NCBI GenBank assembly: GCA_937991535.1 | Contig: CALKHN010000109.1 | Coordinates: 1 to 64,000, forward strand | Origin: an uncultured Sphingobacteriales bacterium | GTDB lineage: Bacteria; Bacteroidota; Bacteroidia; Chitinophagales; Chitinophagaceae | Length of the DNA: 64,000 nt | Reading direction: 5' to 3' | Shown here: positions 1 through 7,944 of the stretch, piece by piece | Position numbering within the stretch: position 1 is the stretch's first letter | How the letters are laid out: the number at the start of each line of letters is the position of its first letter | The notes under the pieces: generated by a model | The model's input: the letters and a program-made list of their open reading frames with translations, nothing else | Told to the model about the DNA's origin: nothing | Database searches by the model: none | Program-made: the position numbers and the translations under genes

Positions 1-70
1 GAAATAGCTCAGTTGGCAGAGCATCAGTTTCCCAAACTGAAGGCCGCGGGTTCGAATCCCGTTTTCCGCT
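1..70 (+). tRNA. tRNA-Gly (anticodon CCC), 5' end cut by window edge
   Basis: The sequence folds as a cloverleaf lacking only its first three bases. The visible 5' acceptor strand GAAA (1-4) pairs with TTTC of the 3' strand TTTCCGC (63-69), which implies a missing GCG. The anticodon stem is TCAGT (24-28) / ACTGA (36-40) with loop TTCCCAA, giving anticodon CCC at 31-33, which reads GGG (Gly). The T-arm carries TTCGAAT. The discriminator is T70, and CCA is not encoded. The gene ends two bases before the stop codon of the convergent trpA, leaving no room for a terminator between them. Confidence 0.93.
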
Positions 71-71
71 C

Positions 72-854
72 TTATTTTAATATACTTTCCAGAAATTTTT
101 TAGTTGTTGCCGCTACCGCCGGATTTTCATTCAGGGCTTTTATATAAGCACTCCCGATAATGGCCCCATTGGCATATTTGCAGGCCGATTGAAAAGTAGC
201 TTTATCTTTTATTCCAAAACCTACCAGTACAGGGTTCTTCAACTGCATATGCTGCAGTTTTTGCAAATACAATTCCACATCCGAAAAGTTTTTATCCTTA
301 CCGGTGGTTGACGAAGATGAAACCGCGTAAATAAATCCGGTACTCAGTGCATCAATCTTTCGTATTCTTTCTTCCGATGTTTCCGGCGTAACCAAAAAAA
401 TAAAATCCAACCCATATTTTCTGATCAGGCCCCCATATTCGGTTTCAAATTCCCGAATGGGCAGGTCGGGCAATATCAATCCATCAACTCCCGCTGCCGA
501 GGCGTCAGCACAGAATTTTTCAACGCCGTATTGTAAAACAGGATTCATATACCCCATCAAAACTACAGGAACGGTTATGTTGGCATTAGCTGTACCCCGC
601 ATCGCTTTTAATTGCTCAAAAAGCACCTTAAGGGTCATGCCGTTCTGCAATGCCACGCCTCCGCTCTCCTGTATAACCGGCCCATCTGCCAACGGGTCAC
701 TGTAGGGCATCCCTAACTCGATTATGTCAGCCCCATTTTCCTGCAAGGCTTTCATCACTTTTAGCGTACTATCCAGTTGCGGATAGCCGGCGGTACAATA
801 GATATTCAGCACTTTACCACTTTTCGCTTTAAACAGATCCTGTATTCTACTCAT
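72..854 (-). CDS. trpA: tryptophan synthase alpha subunit
   Basis: The protein has 260 residues, the usual length for TrpA. It cleaves indole-3-glycerol phosphate to indole and glyceraldehyde 3-phosphate and channels indole to TrpB. The segment ELGMPYSDPLADGP holds Glu46 and Asp57, which correspond to the catalytic Glu49 and Asp60 of the enterobacterial enzyme. A GFGI phosphate-binding motif lies near residue 213. It is the last gene of the trp operon, after trpB with a 113 bp gap made of short degenerate CTTACCA-type repeats. The stop codon almost touches the tRNA-Gly gene on the other strand. Confidence 0.96.
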   Translation of the reverse strand: MSRIQDLFKAKSGKVLNIYCTAGYPQLDSTLKVMKALQENGADIIELGMPYSDPLADGPVIQESGGVALQNGMTLKVLFEQLKAMRGTANANITVPVVLMGYMNPVLQYGVEKFCADASAAGVDGLILPDLPIREFETEYGGLIRKYGLDFIFLVTPETSEERIRKIDALSTGFIYAVSSSSTTGKDKNFSDVELYLQKLQHMQLKNPVLVGFGIKDKATFQSACKYANGAIIGSAYIKALNENPAVAATTKKFLESILK

Positions 855-967
855 TTTGGATTTCCGATTTGAAATTTTTGATTTGAAACGGGAGTATGCA
901 TTTCGTCAAAACCCGCACTACTCACCAACCACTCACTACTTACCACTTACTACTTACCACTTACTAC
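855..967. repeat. degenerate low-complexity spacer between trpB and trpA
   Basis: On the plus strand the half near trpB is built from repeated variants of ACTACTTACCACTT, and the half near trpA from GATTTGAAATTT-like text. No gene or clear hairpin is visible. The same two text types recur in other spacers of this window, for example 4444-4578, 20189-20329 and 58562-58600. Confidence 0.6.
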
Positions 968-2194
968 TTACTCCTCTCCCTCCATCGCTTTCATATACGT
1001 TGCCATATCTTTATCGCCTCTGCCGCTCAAACAAACCACTACGGTATCCTTTGACGTTAGGTTCAACTGGTTCAGTCCTGCTATAGCATGAGCGCTTTCG
1101 AGAGCGGGTATAATTCCTTCCAGCCGGGTTAGCTCAAAAGCTGCCGCTATGGCTTCTTCATCCGTTGCGCTCAAAAACCGGGCCCGCCCGGTTTCATATA
1201 AATGCGCATGCAAGGGTCCTATACCCGGGTAATCCAATCCCGCTGAAATGCTGTGCGGTTCCACTACCTGCCCGTCTTCTGTTTGCATTACCAAACTTTT
1301 ACTGCCGTGCAAAATACCTGCCCTGCCCAGTTGTGTAGTTGCCGCGCTCATACCACTTCGTATGCCACAGCCTGCCGCTTCTACAGCAACCAACTGCACG
1401 GCAAATTCTTCTAAGTAATGATAGAATGCCCCCGCTGCATTGCTGCCGCCGCCCACACAAGCAACCACATGCGTTGGAAATTCACTGCCGGTGTGCTCTT
1501 TTAACTGCCACCGCATTTCCTCACTAATGATACTTTGAAATCTTGCCACCATATCGGGATAAGGGTGCGGACCAACCACGCTGCCTATTATATAATGCGT
1601 ATCTACCGGGTTATTGATCCAGTCGCGGATTGCTTCATTGGTAGCATCTTTTAACGTTTTACTACCACTGGTTGCAGGTATCACCGTGGCGCCCAGCATT
1701 TTCATCCGGGCCACATTCGGCGCCTGCCGCTCAATATCTTTTTCGCCCATATACACCACGCACTGCATATCCATTAAAGCACATACGGTTGCTGTAGCCA
1801 CACCATGCTGGCCGGCGCCTGTTTCCGCTATAATCCGGTGCTTACCCAACCGCCTTGCCAACAGCAATTGCCCGATGGTATTATTGATCTTATGCGCGCC
1901 CGTATGGTTCAGGTCTTCTCTTTTTAAAAAAATGGTTGTACCATGTTTTTCACTCAATCTTTTTGCGTGGTACAATGGCGAAGGACGCCCTACATAATCT
2001 TTCAGCAGGGACCTGAAATCTTTCTGAAAGCCCTCCTCATATATAATTTTCAGGTACTGGCTTTTCAACTCCTCCACATTGGGATACAACATTTCAGGAA
2101 TATAGGCTCCGCCAAATCCCCCATAATATCCAAAGATATCCGGCTGCTCAAATGTACCTTTGTACTTGGCGAGGGCTATTGTTCTGTTGATCAT
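968..2194 (-). CDS. trpB: tryptophan synthase beta chain
   Basis: A protein of 408 residues that condenses indole with serine in a PLP-dependent reaction. The motif KREDLNHTGAHKINN places the Schiff-base lysine at Lys102, and the glycine-rich phosphate-binding loop is GGGSNA. The N-terminal segment FGYYGGFGGAYIPEML is typical of TrpB1. The ATG at 2194 gives a short extension of about 15 residues before the conserved part. The gene follows the RAYT/REP insertion that separates it from trpF, so expression with the rest of the operon requires read-through of several palindromes. Confidence 0.96.
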   Translation of the reverse strand: MINRTIALAKYKGTFEQPDIFGYYGGFGGAYIPEMLYPNVEELKSQYLKIIYEEGFQKDFRSLLKDYVGRPSPLYHAKRLSEKHGTTIFLKREDLNHTGAHKINNTIGQLLLARRLGKHRIIAETGAGQHGVATATVCALMDMQCVVYMGEKDIERQAPNVARMKMLGATVIPATSGSKTLKDATNEAIRDWINNPVDTHYIIGSVVGPHPYPDMVARFQSIISEEMRWQLKEHTGSEFPTHVVACVGGGSNAAGAFYHYLEEFAVQLVAVEAAGCGIRSGMSAATTQLGRAGILHGSKSLVMQTEDGQVVEPHSISAGLDYPGIGPLHAHLYETGRARFLSATDEEAIAAAFELTRLEGIIPALESAHAIAGLNQLNLTSKDTVVVCLSGRGDKDMATYMKAMEGEE

Positions 2195-2216
2195 TGCATG
2201 TTTATTTAAATTGGTT

Positions 2217-2381
2217 CAAAGTTTTAAACTTTGAAGAACATAGAGCGTACGAAGTCAGAGACTTCGTACAGCAACGGACGCTATGCGAAGTCTCCGACTT
2301 CGCATTTCTTATGTTCTTTATAGTCTCCGACTATATTTATAATACTTATGTTCTTCATAGTCTCCGACTGTATTTATAATA
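2217..2381. repeat. REP-like palindrome cluster downstream of the RAYT gene
   Basis: Five inverted repeats follow one another. CAAAGTTT-T-AAACTTTG lies at 2217-2233. GTACGAAGTC-AGA-GACTTCGTAC, ten perfect pairs, is at 2247-2269. TGCGAAGTC-TCC-GACTTCGCA is at 2284-2304, TATAGTC-TCC-GACTATA at 2319-2335, and a weaker copy at 2357-2373. All but the first share the core AGTC-NNN-GACT. The last two lie inside a 37 bp tandem duplication (2308-2344 and 2345-2381). The first two elements recur in the same orientation at 2943-2995 on the other side of the transposase gene. Confidence 0.85.
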
Positions 2382-2937
2382 TTTCCACATCAATCACTCC
2401 CTGCCTACCTGCGTAATTTGCAGCGCTTGAATACACATAATCTTCCGCATGATTTACAATACCCGCCCTTACCGGGTTTTCATGAATATAATTGATCTTC
2501 GCCTGAGTAAACCCAGGACTAAAACATTCCTCCGGATGGCTGCCATTCGCCCATATCTGGTAGTTTTCATTCCTGCTGTTTCTGGTTCCGTAATACCTGA
2601 ACTGGTGCAGCATCCATAACCTCCGGCTTTCAGCATCACTCTGAATAATAGGCATCATGGTATGATGCGTATGCTTTTTAAAGTCTCTTATAATATCACT
2701 CAGGGTGACTTCCCCGTTTCCCGCCCTCGCAATTAAGTGTACATGATTACTCATAATAACAAAAGCGTTTAAGACTAATCCTTTCTTCAACTGGCAATGC
2801 TTAAACGAATCTATAAGAATATCCTTATATGCTTTTCGCGTAAACAGATCAATCCAGCCACAAACCGTAAACGTAAGAAAATGGGTAGCAAACTGATCGC
2901 GGATGGCATAGTCATCCCTGAAAATGGTGTTATTCAT
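2374..2937 (-). CDS. REP-associated tyrosine transposase (RAYT, Y1_Tnp family)
   Basis: A protein of 187 residues from the ATG at 2937. A longer reading from 3003 would start inside the flanking palindrome and is less likely. The HUH motif is in SNHVHLIA, and the presumed catalytic Tyr is in the family signature INYIHENPVRAGIV near the C-terminus. RAYTs are single-strand HUH nucleases thought to move or process REP palindromes, and both flanks here carry such palindromes. The gene lies in the trp operon between trpF and trpB in the same direction, which suggests it was inserted without breaking either neighbour. Family membership is clear; any activity is inferred. Confidence 0.9.
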   Translation of the reverse strand: MNNTIFRDDYAIRDQFATHFLTFTVCGWIDLFTRKAYKDILIDSFKHCQLKKGLVLNAFVIMSNHVHLIARAGNGEVTLSDIIRDFKKHTHHTMMPIIQSDAESRRLWMLHQFRYYGTRNSRNENYQIWANGSHPEECFSPGFTQAKINYIHENPVRAGIVNHAEDYVYSSAANYAGRQGVIDVEIL

Positions 2938-2942
2938 AAGTG

Positions 2943-2995
2943 CAAAGTTTAAAACTTTGAAGAACATAATGTGTACGAAGTCAGAGACTTCGCAC
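2943..2995. repeat. REP-like palindromes upstream of the RAYT gene
   Basis: Two inverted repeats: CAAAGTTT-A-AAACTTTG at 2943-2959, and GTACGAAGTC-AGA-GACTTCGCAC at 2973-2995 with nine of ten pairs. Together with the linker GAAGAACATA they form a direct repeat of 2217-2269, so the RAYT gene is bracketed by two copies of one unit of about 53 bp. The palindrome lies just downstream of the trpF stop. Confidence 0.85.
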
Positions 2996-3022
2996 AGCTT
3001 CATACAGCTTCACTATCCACAG

Positions 3023-3655
3023 CTACCTCAGCGCTTCCACAAACTTTCTTACTTTCTCCATATTCTTTATACCAGGACTGCTTTCTAACTTGCTGTTCAC
3101 ATCTATCGCAAAAAGGTTTTCACCATGTTTACCGGCAGCAAATGACCGTAGAGCGCCGGCATCCTCTATACCGATGCCGCCGCTCAGTAAAAATGGCTTT
3201 TTAATGTGCGCATTATCCAATATTTTCCAGTCGAATTTTTTTCCGCTTCCTCCATAATTAAACCAGTCCGTATCAAATAAAAAAAGATCGCTTACTGCTC
3301 TGTACTCCCTGATCTTCCAGTCTATATTATCGCCTTCTTTAATCCGGAATACTTTTATCGTTGGCACCTGTTCGCTTAGCCGCTCACATAAGCGTGGTGA
3401 CTCATCTCCATGCAACTGCACCATATACAACCCGTATTTCTCTACATAACCCATTACCTCATCATATGCGGCATTAACAAAAACACCTACTTTATTGATC
3501 TTTAGCTTTGCCCTCTTTAATTCTTCTTCGCCTATGCGTCCTACAACGTATCGTGGCGATTTATGATAAAAGATAAATCCCGCGAACTCAATACCCATTT
3601 CATCCATAGCATACACCTGGCTCAACTGTGTGTTTCCACAAACTTTTATACGCAT
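3023..3655 (-). CDS. trpF: phosphoribosylanthranilate isomerase
   Basis: A protein of 210 residues with the TIM-barrel layout of TrpF, which performs the Amadori rearrangement of phosphoribosylanthranilate. The start MRIKVCGNTQ carries the catalytic cysteine (Cys6). The general acid Asp is in LFDTDWFNYGGSG (Asp128 or Asp130). SGGIG and DVNSKLESSPG near the end match the phosphate-binding loop and C-terminal signature. The gene follows trpC with five bases between them. The REP/RAYT block lies directly after it. Confidence 0.95.
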   Translation of the reverse strand: MRIKVCGNTQLSQVYAMDEMGIEFAGFIFYHKSPRYVVGRIGEEELKRAKLKINKVGVFVNAAYDEVMGYVEKYGLYMVQLHGDESPRLCERLSEQVPTIKVFRIKEGDNIDWKIREYRAVSDLFLFDTDWFNYGGSGKKFDWKILDNAHIKKPFLLSGGIGIEDAGALRSFAAGKHGENLFAIDVNSKLESSPGIKNMEKVRKFVEALR

Positions 3656-3660
3656 GGTCT

Positions 3661-4443
3661 TTAGCTTTTTAGTTGCTCAGCAAATGCGGCAAAAGCACTC
3701 GCAGGGTCTGATGCTTTCATAAAGTTTTCGCCAATTAAAAATCCTTTATAATCATATTTCTTCAGTTCTTTTATTGTTCTCACATTACTTATTCCACTTT
3801 CAGAAATTTTTATTTTATCAGCCGGTATTAATCCGCCCAGGTATACCGACGTTTCGATGTTCACTTCAAATGTTTTGAGGTTGCGGTTATTTACGCCAAC
3901 AATATCCACTTCATCACAAATGTGTTCCAGTTCTTCCTCATTGTGTATCTCCAGCAATACTTCCAGTTCCAGGTTTTTAGCGGTTGCCGCTAATGTTTTT
4001 ACAAGAGCCGGCGTTAAGTTAGCGGCAATCAGTAAAATAACATCTGCTCCAACAGCCTTCGCTTCCACTACCTGGTAGGTGTCAATAATGAAATCCTTTC
4101 GCAAAATGGGAATGCTATTGAGCCTCGCTTTTTTAAGGTCATCCAAACTTCCGCCAAAAAATTTTTCATCTGTTAAAACCGAAAGTCCCGAAGCGCCATG
4201 TTGCGTGTATGCGGTTGTAACAACAGCCGGATCAGCATCCGCATTGATCCATCCTTTTGACGGCGATTTCCTTTTAAATTCCGCTATGATTCCCGTTTTA
4301 TTCCTATCCAATAAAAACTTCCGCAATGAAAGGGGAGTCTTTAAAAACCATTCCGTCTGCTCCAGCGCTGCAACCGGCGTTTGTTGCTTCCGTTCTGCTA
4401 CTTCAATTTTCTTTTGTCCGATTATTGTTTCTAAAATATTCAT
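3661..4443 (-). CDS. trpC: indole-3-glycerol phosphate synthase
   Basis: A protein of 260 residues from the ATG at 4443. An ATG 13 codons upstream would translate spacer repeat text and is rejected. The enzyme closes the indole ring. Glu55 and Lys57 in AEFKRKSPSKG and Lys116 in LRKDFI match the IGPS active site, and VGVNNRNL and SESGI are conserved. It follows trpD after a 135 bp low-complexity spacer and precedes trpF closely. Confidence 0.95.
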   Translation of the reverse strand: MNILETIIGQKKIEVAERKQQTPVAALEQTEWFLKTPLSLRKFLLDRNKTGIIAEFKRKSPSKGWINADADPAVVTTAYTQHGASGLSVLTDEKFFGGSLDDLKKARLNSIPILRKDFIIDTYQVVEAKAVGADVILLIAANLTPALVKTLAATAKNLELEVLLEIHNEEELEHICDEVDIVGVNNRNLKTFEVNIETSVYLGGLIPADKIKISESGISNVRTIKELKKYDYKGFLIGENFMKASDPASAFAAFAEQLKS

Positions 4444-4578
4444 ATGAGGTTTCAGGTATGAGGTATGAGGTATGAGCTTCATTACTCACTATTCACTATT
4501 CACAATTCACATCAGCATTCACATTTACCACATTTTCACATTTACCACATTTTCACATTTTCACATTTACCACTTTCT
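4444..4578. repeat. low-complexity spacer between trpD and trpC
   Basis: The plus strand carries three tandem GGTATGA units, then TATTCACTATTCAC, then alternating CACATTTACCACATTTTCACATTT repeats. No hairpin or ORF of interest is visible. The same words occur at 6240-6266, 22436-22495 (opposite strand) and 61024-61185. Confidence 0.7.
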
Positions 4579-5571
4579 TCACTGCAACGCCTGCAACTTC
4601 TTCAGTGCTCCGAAGGCACGTCCGCTTTCGAGGCTTTCTACTGCTGCAAGATACGCATCATTATAGCTTGTATAAGCGCCTGTACAGTGCAATGCCATTG
4701 CCGCATTGGCCAGCACCACCGCATTTTGTGCCCAGGTACCTTCTCCTTTTAATATCGTCATAAACAATCTCGCAGCTTCCTGAACCGTAGCACCACCATA
4801 TATATCTGTTGCACTTACCATGCGTTTGCCCAATTGTTCCGGCGTCATAATGCGTTCACCTTCGTTGGTGATTACTTTGGTATCGTTGGTCAGCGATACC
4901 TCATCATATCCATCCAAACTATGAATGATCGTAAATGCTTTACCCGTTTGCTGCAACAGGTAATTGTATATCCGGGCCATCTCCAGGTTGTATACACCCA
5001 CCAGTTGAAAAGCCGGGTTTGCCGGATTAACCATTGGCCCCAGCATATTGAAAAAAGTACGGATAGCCAAATTTTTACGAATAGCGCCTACGGCTTTTAA
5101 CGCGGGATGAAAAAGTGGTGCATGCAAAAAACAGATATTGGCTTCAGCTACTTCTTTTTGCAACTGGCCGGGATCCGACTTAAACCGATACCCCAGTTGC
5201 TCCATTACATTGGAAGCGCCGCTAACAGAGGTAGCGCCATAGTTACCATGCTTGGCTACTTTTTGTCCTGTACCCGCAACAATAAAGCAGGCCAGTGTTG
5301 AAATATTAAATGTGTTTTTACCATCCCCTCCCGTGCCCACAATATCGGTTACTTCATAGCCATCCAAATGAACGGGTACACACAACTCCAGCAACGCATC
5401 CGAAAAACCCTGCAGCTCTTCAATGGTTATGGTGCGCATAAGGTATACCGTTACAAATGCCGTTACTTCGCTCTCGTTATATGCACCCCTGGAAATGTTT
5501 ACCAGCACGTCTTTGGCCTGTTGCCGCGAAAGCGTTTTGTATTCGAACAGGTATTGTAATATTTTTTTCAT
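4579..5571 (-). CDS. trpD: anthranilate phosphoribosyltransferase
   Basis: A protein of 330 residues that transfers phosphoribose from PRPP to anthranilate. The PRPP/anthranilate motif GTGGDGKNTFNIST begins near residue 79 and KHGNYGATSVSGASNVMEQLG follows; both are hallmarks of TrpD. The helical N-terminal domain (about 1-65) is complete. The gene lies between trpG and trpC on the same strand, so it is the third structural gene of the operon. Confidence 0.96.
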   Translation of the reverse strand: MKKILQYLFEYKTLSRQQAKDVLVNISRGAYNESEVTAFVTVYLMRTITIEELQGFSDALLELCVPVHLDGYEVTDIVGTGGDGKNTFNISTLACFIVAGTGQKVAKHGNYGATSVSGASNVMEQLGYRFKSDPGQLQKEVAEANICFLHAPLFHPALKAVGAIRKNLAIRTFFNMLGPMVNPANPAFQLVGVYNLEMARIYNYLLQQTGKAFTIIHSLDGYDEVSLTNDTKVITNEGERIMTPEQLGKRMVSATDIYGGATVQEAARLFMTILKGEGTWAQNAVVLANAAMALHCTGAYTSYNDAYLAAVESLESGRAFGALKKLQALQ

Positions 5572-5619
5572 GCCCCTATCCCTGAAAGGGAAATTTTGTA
5601 TTGTTGAATGAAGTTTATA

Positions 5620-6207
5620 CTATTTATTATTTCCCGGAGAGGTTAACCAATTTCGCATGATCTTTTCCCCATCGGGCGTTAATACACTTTCGGGATGAAA
5701 CTGAACCCCCTGCACATCATATTCTTTATGCCTCAACGCCATTATATAATTATTTTCGTCTCTGCCGGTTACTTCCAGTTGTTCAGGGAAACCATCATCA
5801 CTTACTATCCAGCTATGATACCGGCCTACCTCAATGGTAGCCGGCAGTCCCGCAAACAGTTCAGGCTGTTTATCATTAAATAATGTAACAGGCGTTGACA
5901 CCCCATGATATACCGTGCTTAAATTTATTAATTGGCCTCCAAAGGCCTCAGCAATGGCCTGGTGACCTAAACATACACCCAGTATGGATTTTGAAGGTGC
6001 GTACCGCCTGATCAGTGGTAATAATAATCCCGCTTCCCCGGGTAATCCAGGTCCCGGCGAAAGAATGATCTTATCGTATTCATCCACCTTATCAATACCG
6101 ATCTGGTCATTCCGGTACACATCTACTTTGTGATGCAATATCTTTTCCACCAGGTGCACCAGGTTATAGGTAAAGGAATCATAATTATCAAAAACCAATA
6201 TTTTCAT
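5620..6207 (-). CDS. trpG: anthranilate synthase glutamine amidotransferase component
   Basis: A protein of 195 residues from the ATG at 6207. The upstream in-frame ATG at 6249 adds residues with no family match. It is a class I glutamine amidotransferase supplying ammonia to TrpE. The start MKILVFDNYDSFTYNLV is typical, the nucleophile is Cys79 in GVCLGHQA, and the His and Glu of the triad are in QFHPESVLT. It is a stand-alone subunit rather than a TrpG-TrpD fusion. Confidence 0.96.
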   Translation of the reverse strand: MKILVFDNYDSFTYNLVHLVEKILHHKVDVYRNDQIGIDKVDEYDKIILSPGPGLPGEAGLLLPLIRRYAPSKSILGVCLGHQAIAEAFGGQLINLSTVYHGVSTPVTLFNDKQPELFAGLPATIEVGRYHSWIVSDDGFPEQLEVTGRDENNYIMALRHKEYDVQGVQFHPESVLTPDGEKIMRNWLTSPGNNK

Positions 6208-6266
6208 GCCTGTCGTTTGTAATTTGTAGTTTATCGTTTTGCTACTCACTGTTCACTATTCACTAT

Positions 6267-7703
6267 TCAAATCTGTTCTGCAAGCACCACAGCTTTTTTC
6301 AGCGCGTTCAATTTGTTGTTCACCTCCTGCAATTCGTTTTCAGGCTTTGATGCTGCCACTATACCCGCTCCGGCCTGTGAAACGAGCGTATTGTTCCTGC
6401 TTAAAAAAGTGCGGATCATAATGGCGTGATTGCAACTGCCATTGAAACCCATAAAACCAATGGCTCCTCCATAGTAGCTGCGTGAAGTAGGTTCGTATGC
6501 ATCAATCAACTGCATGGCTTTAAACTTGGGTGCGCCGCTTAAAGTGCCTGCCGGGAAAGTGGCAGCCAGCAAAAGAAAAGGATTGGTTCCAGCTTTCACT
6601 TTGCCGTTTACTTCGCTCACCAGATGAATAACATGCGAATAATATTGCACCTGCCGGTAATGCTTCACGCTTACTTCATCACAGAGGCGGCTCAGGTCAT
6701 TGCGGGCCAGGTCAACGAGCATTACATGCTCCGCGTTTTCCTTGGCATCGAGCAATAATTGCTCCGCCATTTTCTGATCCGTTTCATCATCACCGCTTCT
6801 TTTGAATGTACCTGCTATTGGATGTACCACCGCATTGCCGTCTTTTATGATCAACTGGCTTTCGGGAGACGAGCCCATGAGCTTGTAATCGCCGTAATCA
6901 AAATAAAAAAGATAGGGCGAGGGATTAATATTCCGCAGGGCACGGTACACATTAAATTCATCGCCTGTAAAGCCCTGTGCAAAGCGCCTGCTCAGCACAA
7001 TCTGAAATACATCTCCGCGGTAGCAGCTTTGTATTCCTTTCTCCACCATTTGCCGGTAAGCTTCATCGGTCATATTGGAAGTTTCCGTACCGTTTGCCCT
7101 GAAAGGAAATACCGGCACATCCTTACTCCGGATCACCGATTCTACCATTTCCACATCACTGGCTAATCCCGGAATAATATTCTCGCATATGTACATTTCA
7201 TTTTTAAAGTGATTGATGGCAATAACGTACTGGTATAAGCGATAACGCATGAGCGGTATAGGTGCAAATGGGGAATGATCTGAAGCACTTGCTGAACGGA
7301 GATCGGAAAAGGTAATGGTATCAAAAAACTGAACAGCGTCAAAAGTAGCATAGCCGTATAATCCCTGAACGGAAGCAACGATTTTATCCGGCGATTGTTC
7401 CACATCAAAGCGCTGCATAAAATTCCACAGCATGCCAGGCACTTCAGTTGGATCTATTACCGGCACGCGTTCCGGCTTTTGACCCGGCAACTTAAATTCA
7501 ATTGACCGCTGACTGGTGATCTCCATTCCTGCAATGGCGTTGATGCAGATAAAGGAAAAACTGTTTTCCGCGGTATAATAGTCGGTGCTTTCCAGCAAAA
7601 TGGTATCGCGAAAGCGGTCTCTCACCCTTAAGTATATACCCACCGGTGTATACACATCGGAAAGCATTTTTTTAAAACGCGTTTTTATTTCAACTTTCTT
7701 CAT
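6267..7703 (-). CDS. trpE: anthranilate synthase component I
   Basis: A protein of 478 residues that converts chorismate to anthranilate with ammonia from TrpG. The N-terminal LLES segment (residues about 36-39, in DTILLESTDYY) matches the tryptophan feedback-binding motif, so the enzyme is probably inhibited by tryptophan. The chorismate-binding domain is complete: PIAGTFKRSGDD, LVDLARNDLSRLC, GTLSGAPKFKAMQLID and YYGGAIGF. It is the first structural gene of the operon, and an intrinsic terminator at 7726-7750 lies 23 bp upstream of its start. Confidence 0.96.
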   Translation of the reverse strand: MKKVEIKTRFKKMLSDVYTPVGIYLRVRDRFRDTILLESTDYYTAENSFSFICINAIAGMEITSQRSIEFKLPGQKPERVPVIDPTEVPGMLWNFMQRFDVEQSPDKIVASVQGLYGYATFDAVQFFDTITFSDLRSASASDHSPFAPIPLMRYRLYQYVIAINHFKNEMYICENIIPGLASDVEMVESVIRSKDVPVFPFRANGTETSNMTDEAYRQMVEKGIQSCYRGDVFQIVLSRRFAQGFTGDEFNVYRALRNINPSPYLFYFDYGDYKLMGSSPESQLIIKDGNAVVHPIAGTFKRSGDDETDQKMAEQLLLDAKENAEHVMLVDLARNDLSRLCDEVSVKHYRQVQYYSHVIHLVSEVNGKVKAGTNPFLLLAATFPAGTLSGAPKFKAMQLIDAYEPTSRSYYGGAIGFMGFNGSCNHAIMIRTFLSRNNTLVSQAGAGIVAASKPENELQEVNNKLNALKKAVVLAEQI

Positions 7704-7725
7704 AACTGTCTTACTCCATTTTCAT

Positions 7726-7750
7726 AAAAAAACCCCGGTGATTACCGGGG
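7726..7750 (-). terminator. intrinsic terminator of the trp attenuator
   Basis: Reading the minus strand, CCCCGGT-AATC-ACCGGGG forms seven perfect pairs with a 4-base loop and is followed at once by seven T residues (plus-strand A at 7726-7732). It lies between the leader peptide gene and trpE, so it can stop transcription before the operon. Its 5' arm can also pair upstream (see the antiterminator). Confidence 0.92.
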
Positions 7751-7798
7751 CCTGAATATTGTAATATACTAAAATACGATAACAGCATTACAAGCCCC
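7747..7798 (-). promoter_or_regulatory. trp attenuator: antiterminator pairing
   Basis: On the minus strand GGGGC (7794-7798) and TTGTAAT (7787-7793), which overlap the last leader codons and the stop, can pair with ATTACAA (7759-7765) and GCCCC (7747-7751). That is 12 pairs with a 7-base bulge. GCCCC is part of the 5' arm of the terminator, so the two structures exclude each other. A ribosome stalled at the Trp codons leaves the first arm free and favours read-through. A ribosome that reaches the stop codon covers it and favours termination. Confidence 0.85.
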
Positions 7799-7847
7799 AC
7801 AAAGCGTTTGTATGCCACCACCAGTATTTATTTGTATAATTCTTCAT
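7788..7847 (-). CDS. trpL: trp operon leader peptide
   Basis: A small gene of 19 codons plus stop encodes MKNYTNKYWWWHTNALWGL, with Trp at positions 9, 10, 11 and 17. Three adjacent Trp codons upstream of an antiterminator, terminator and trpE are the hallmark of ribosome-mediated attenuation. There is no Shine-Dalgarno site. A TTTG (complement of 7858-7861), in a sequence resembling the -7 element TAnnTTTG with one mismatch, lies only about ten bases before the ATG, so the transcript may have a very short leader; that promoter call is weak. Confidence 0.93.
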   Translation of the reverse strand: MKNYTNKYWWWHTNALWGL

Positions 7848-7944
7848 AATTGAGGCACAAATGTCTATGCTTTTTTGTTAAAAAAAAAATTTTGAGTTAG
7901 TTTTTCAGAATTATTTTCATTCACTCCCTAACGCTTTGTCTCCA

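Noticed and set aside
2937..3003. Longer start for the RAYT gene at 3003
   Set aside because: The extra 22 codons translate the flanking palindrome, which is shared with the other side of the gene.
4465..4752. Plus-strand ORFs in the trpD-trpC spacer encoding HYSLFTIHNSH-type text
   Set aside because: They are translations of the CACATTT/TTCACTA filler and extend into trpD antisense.
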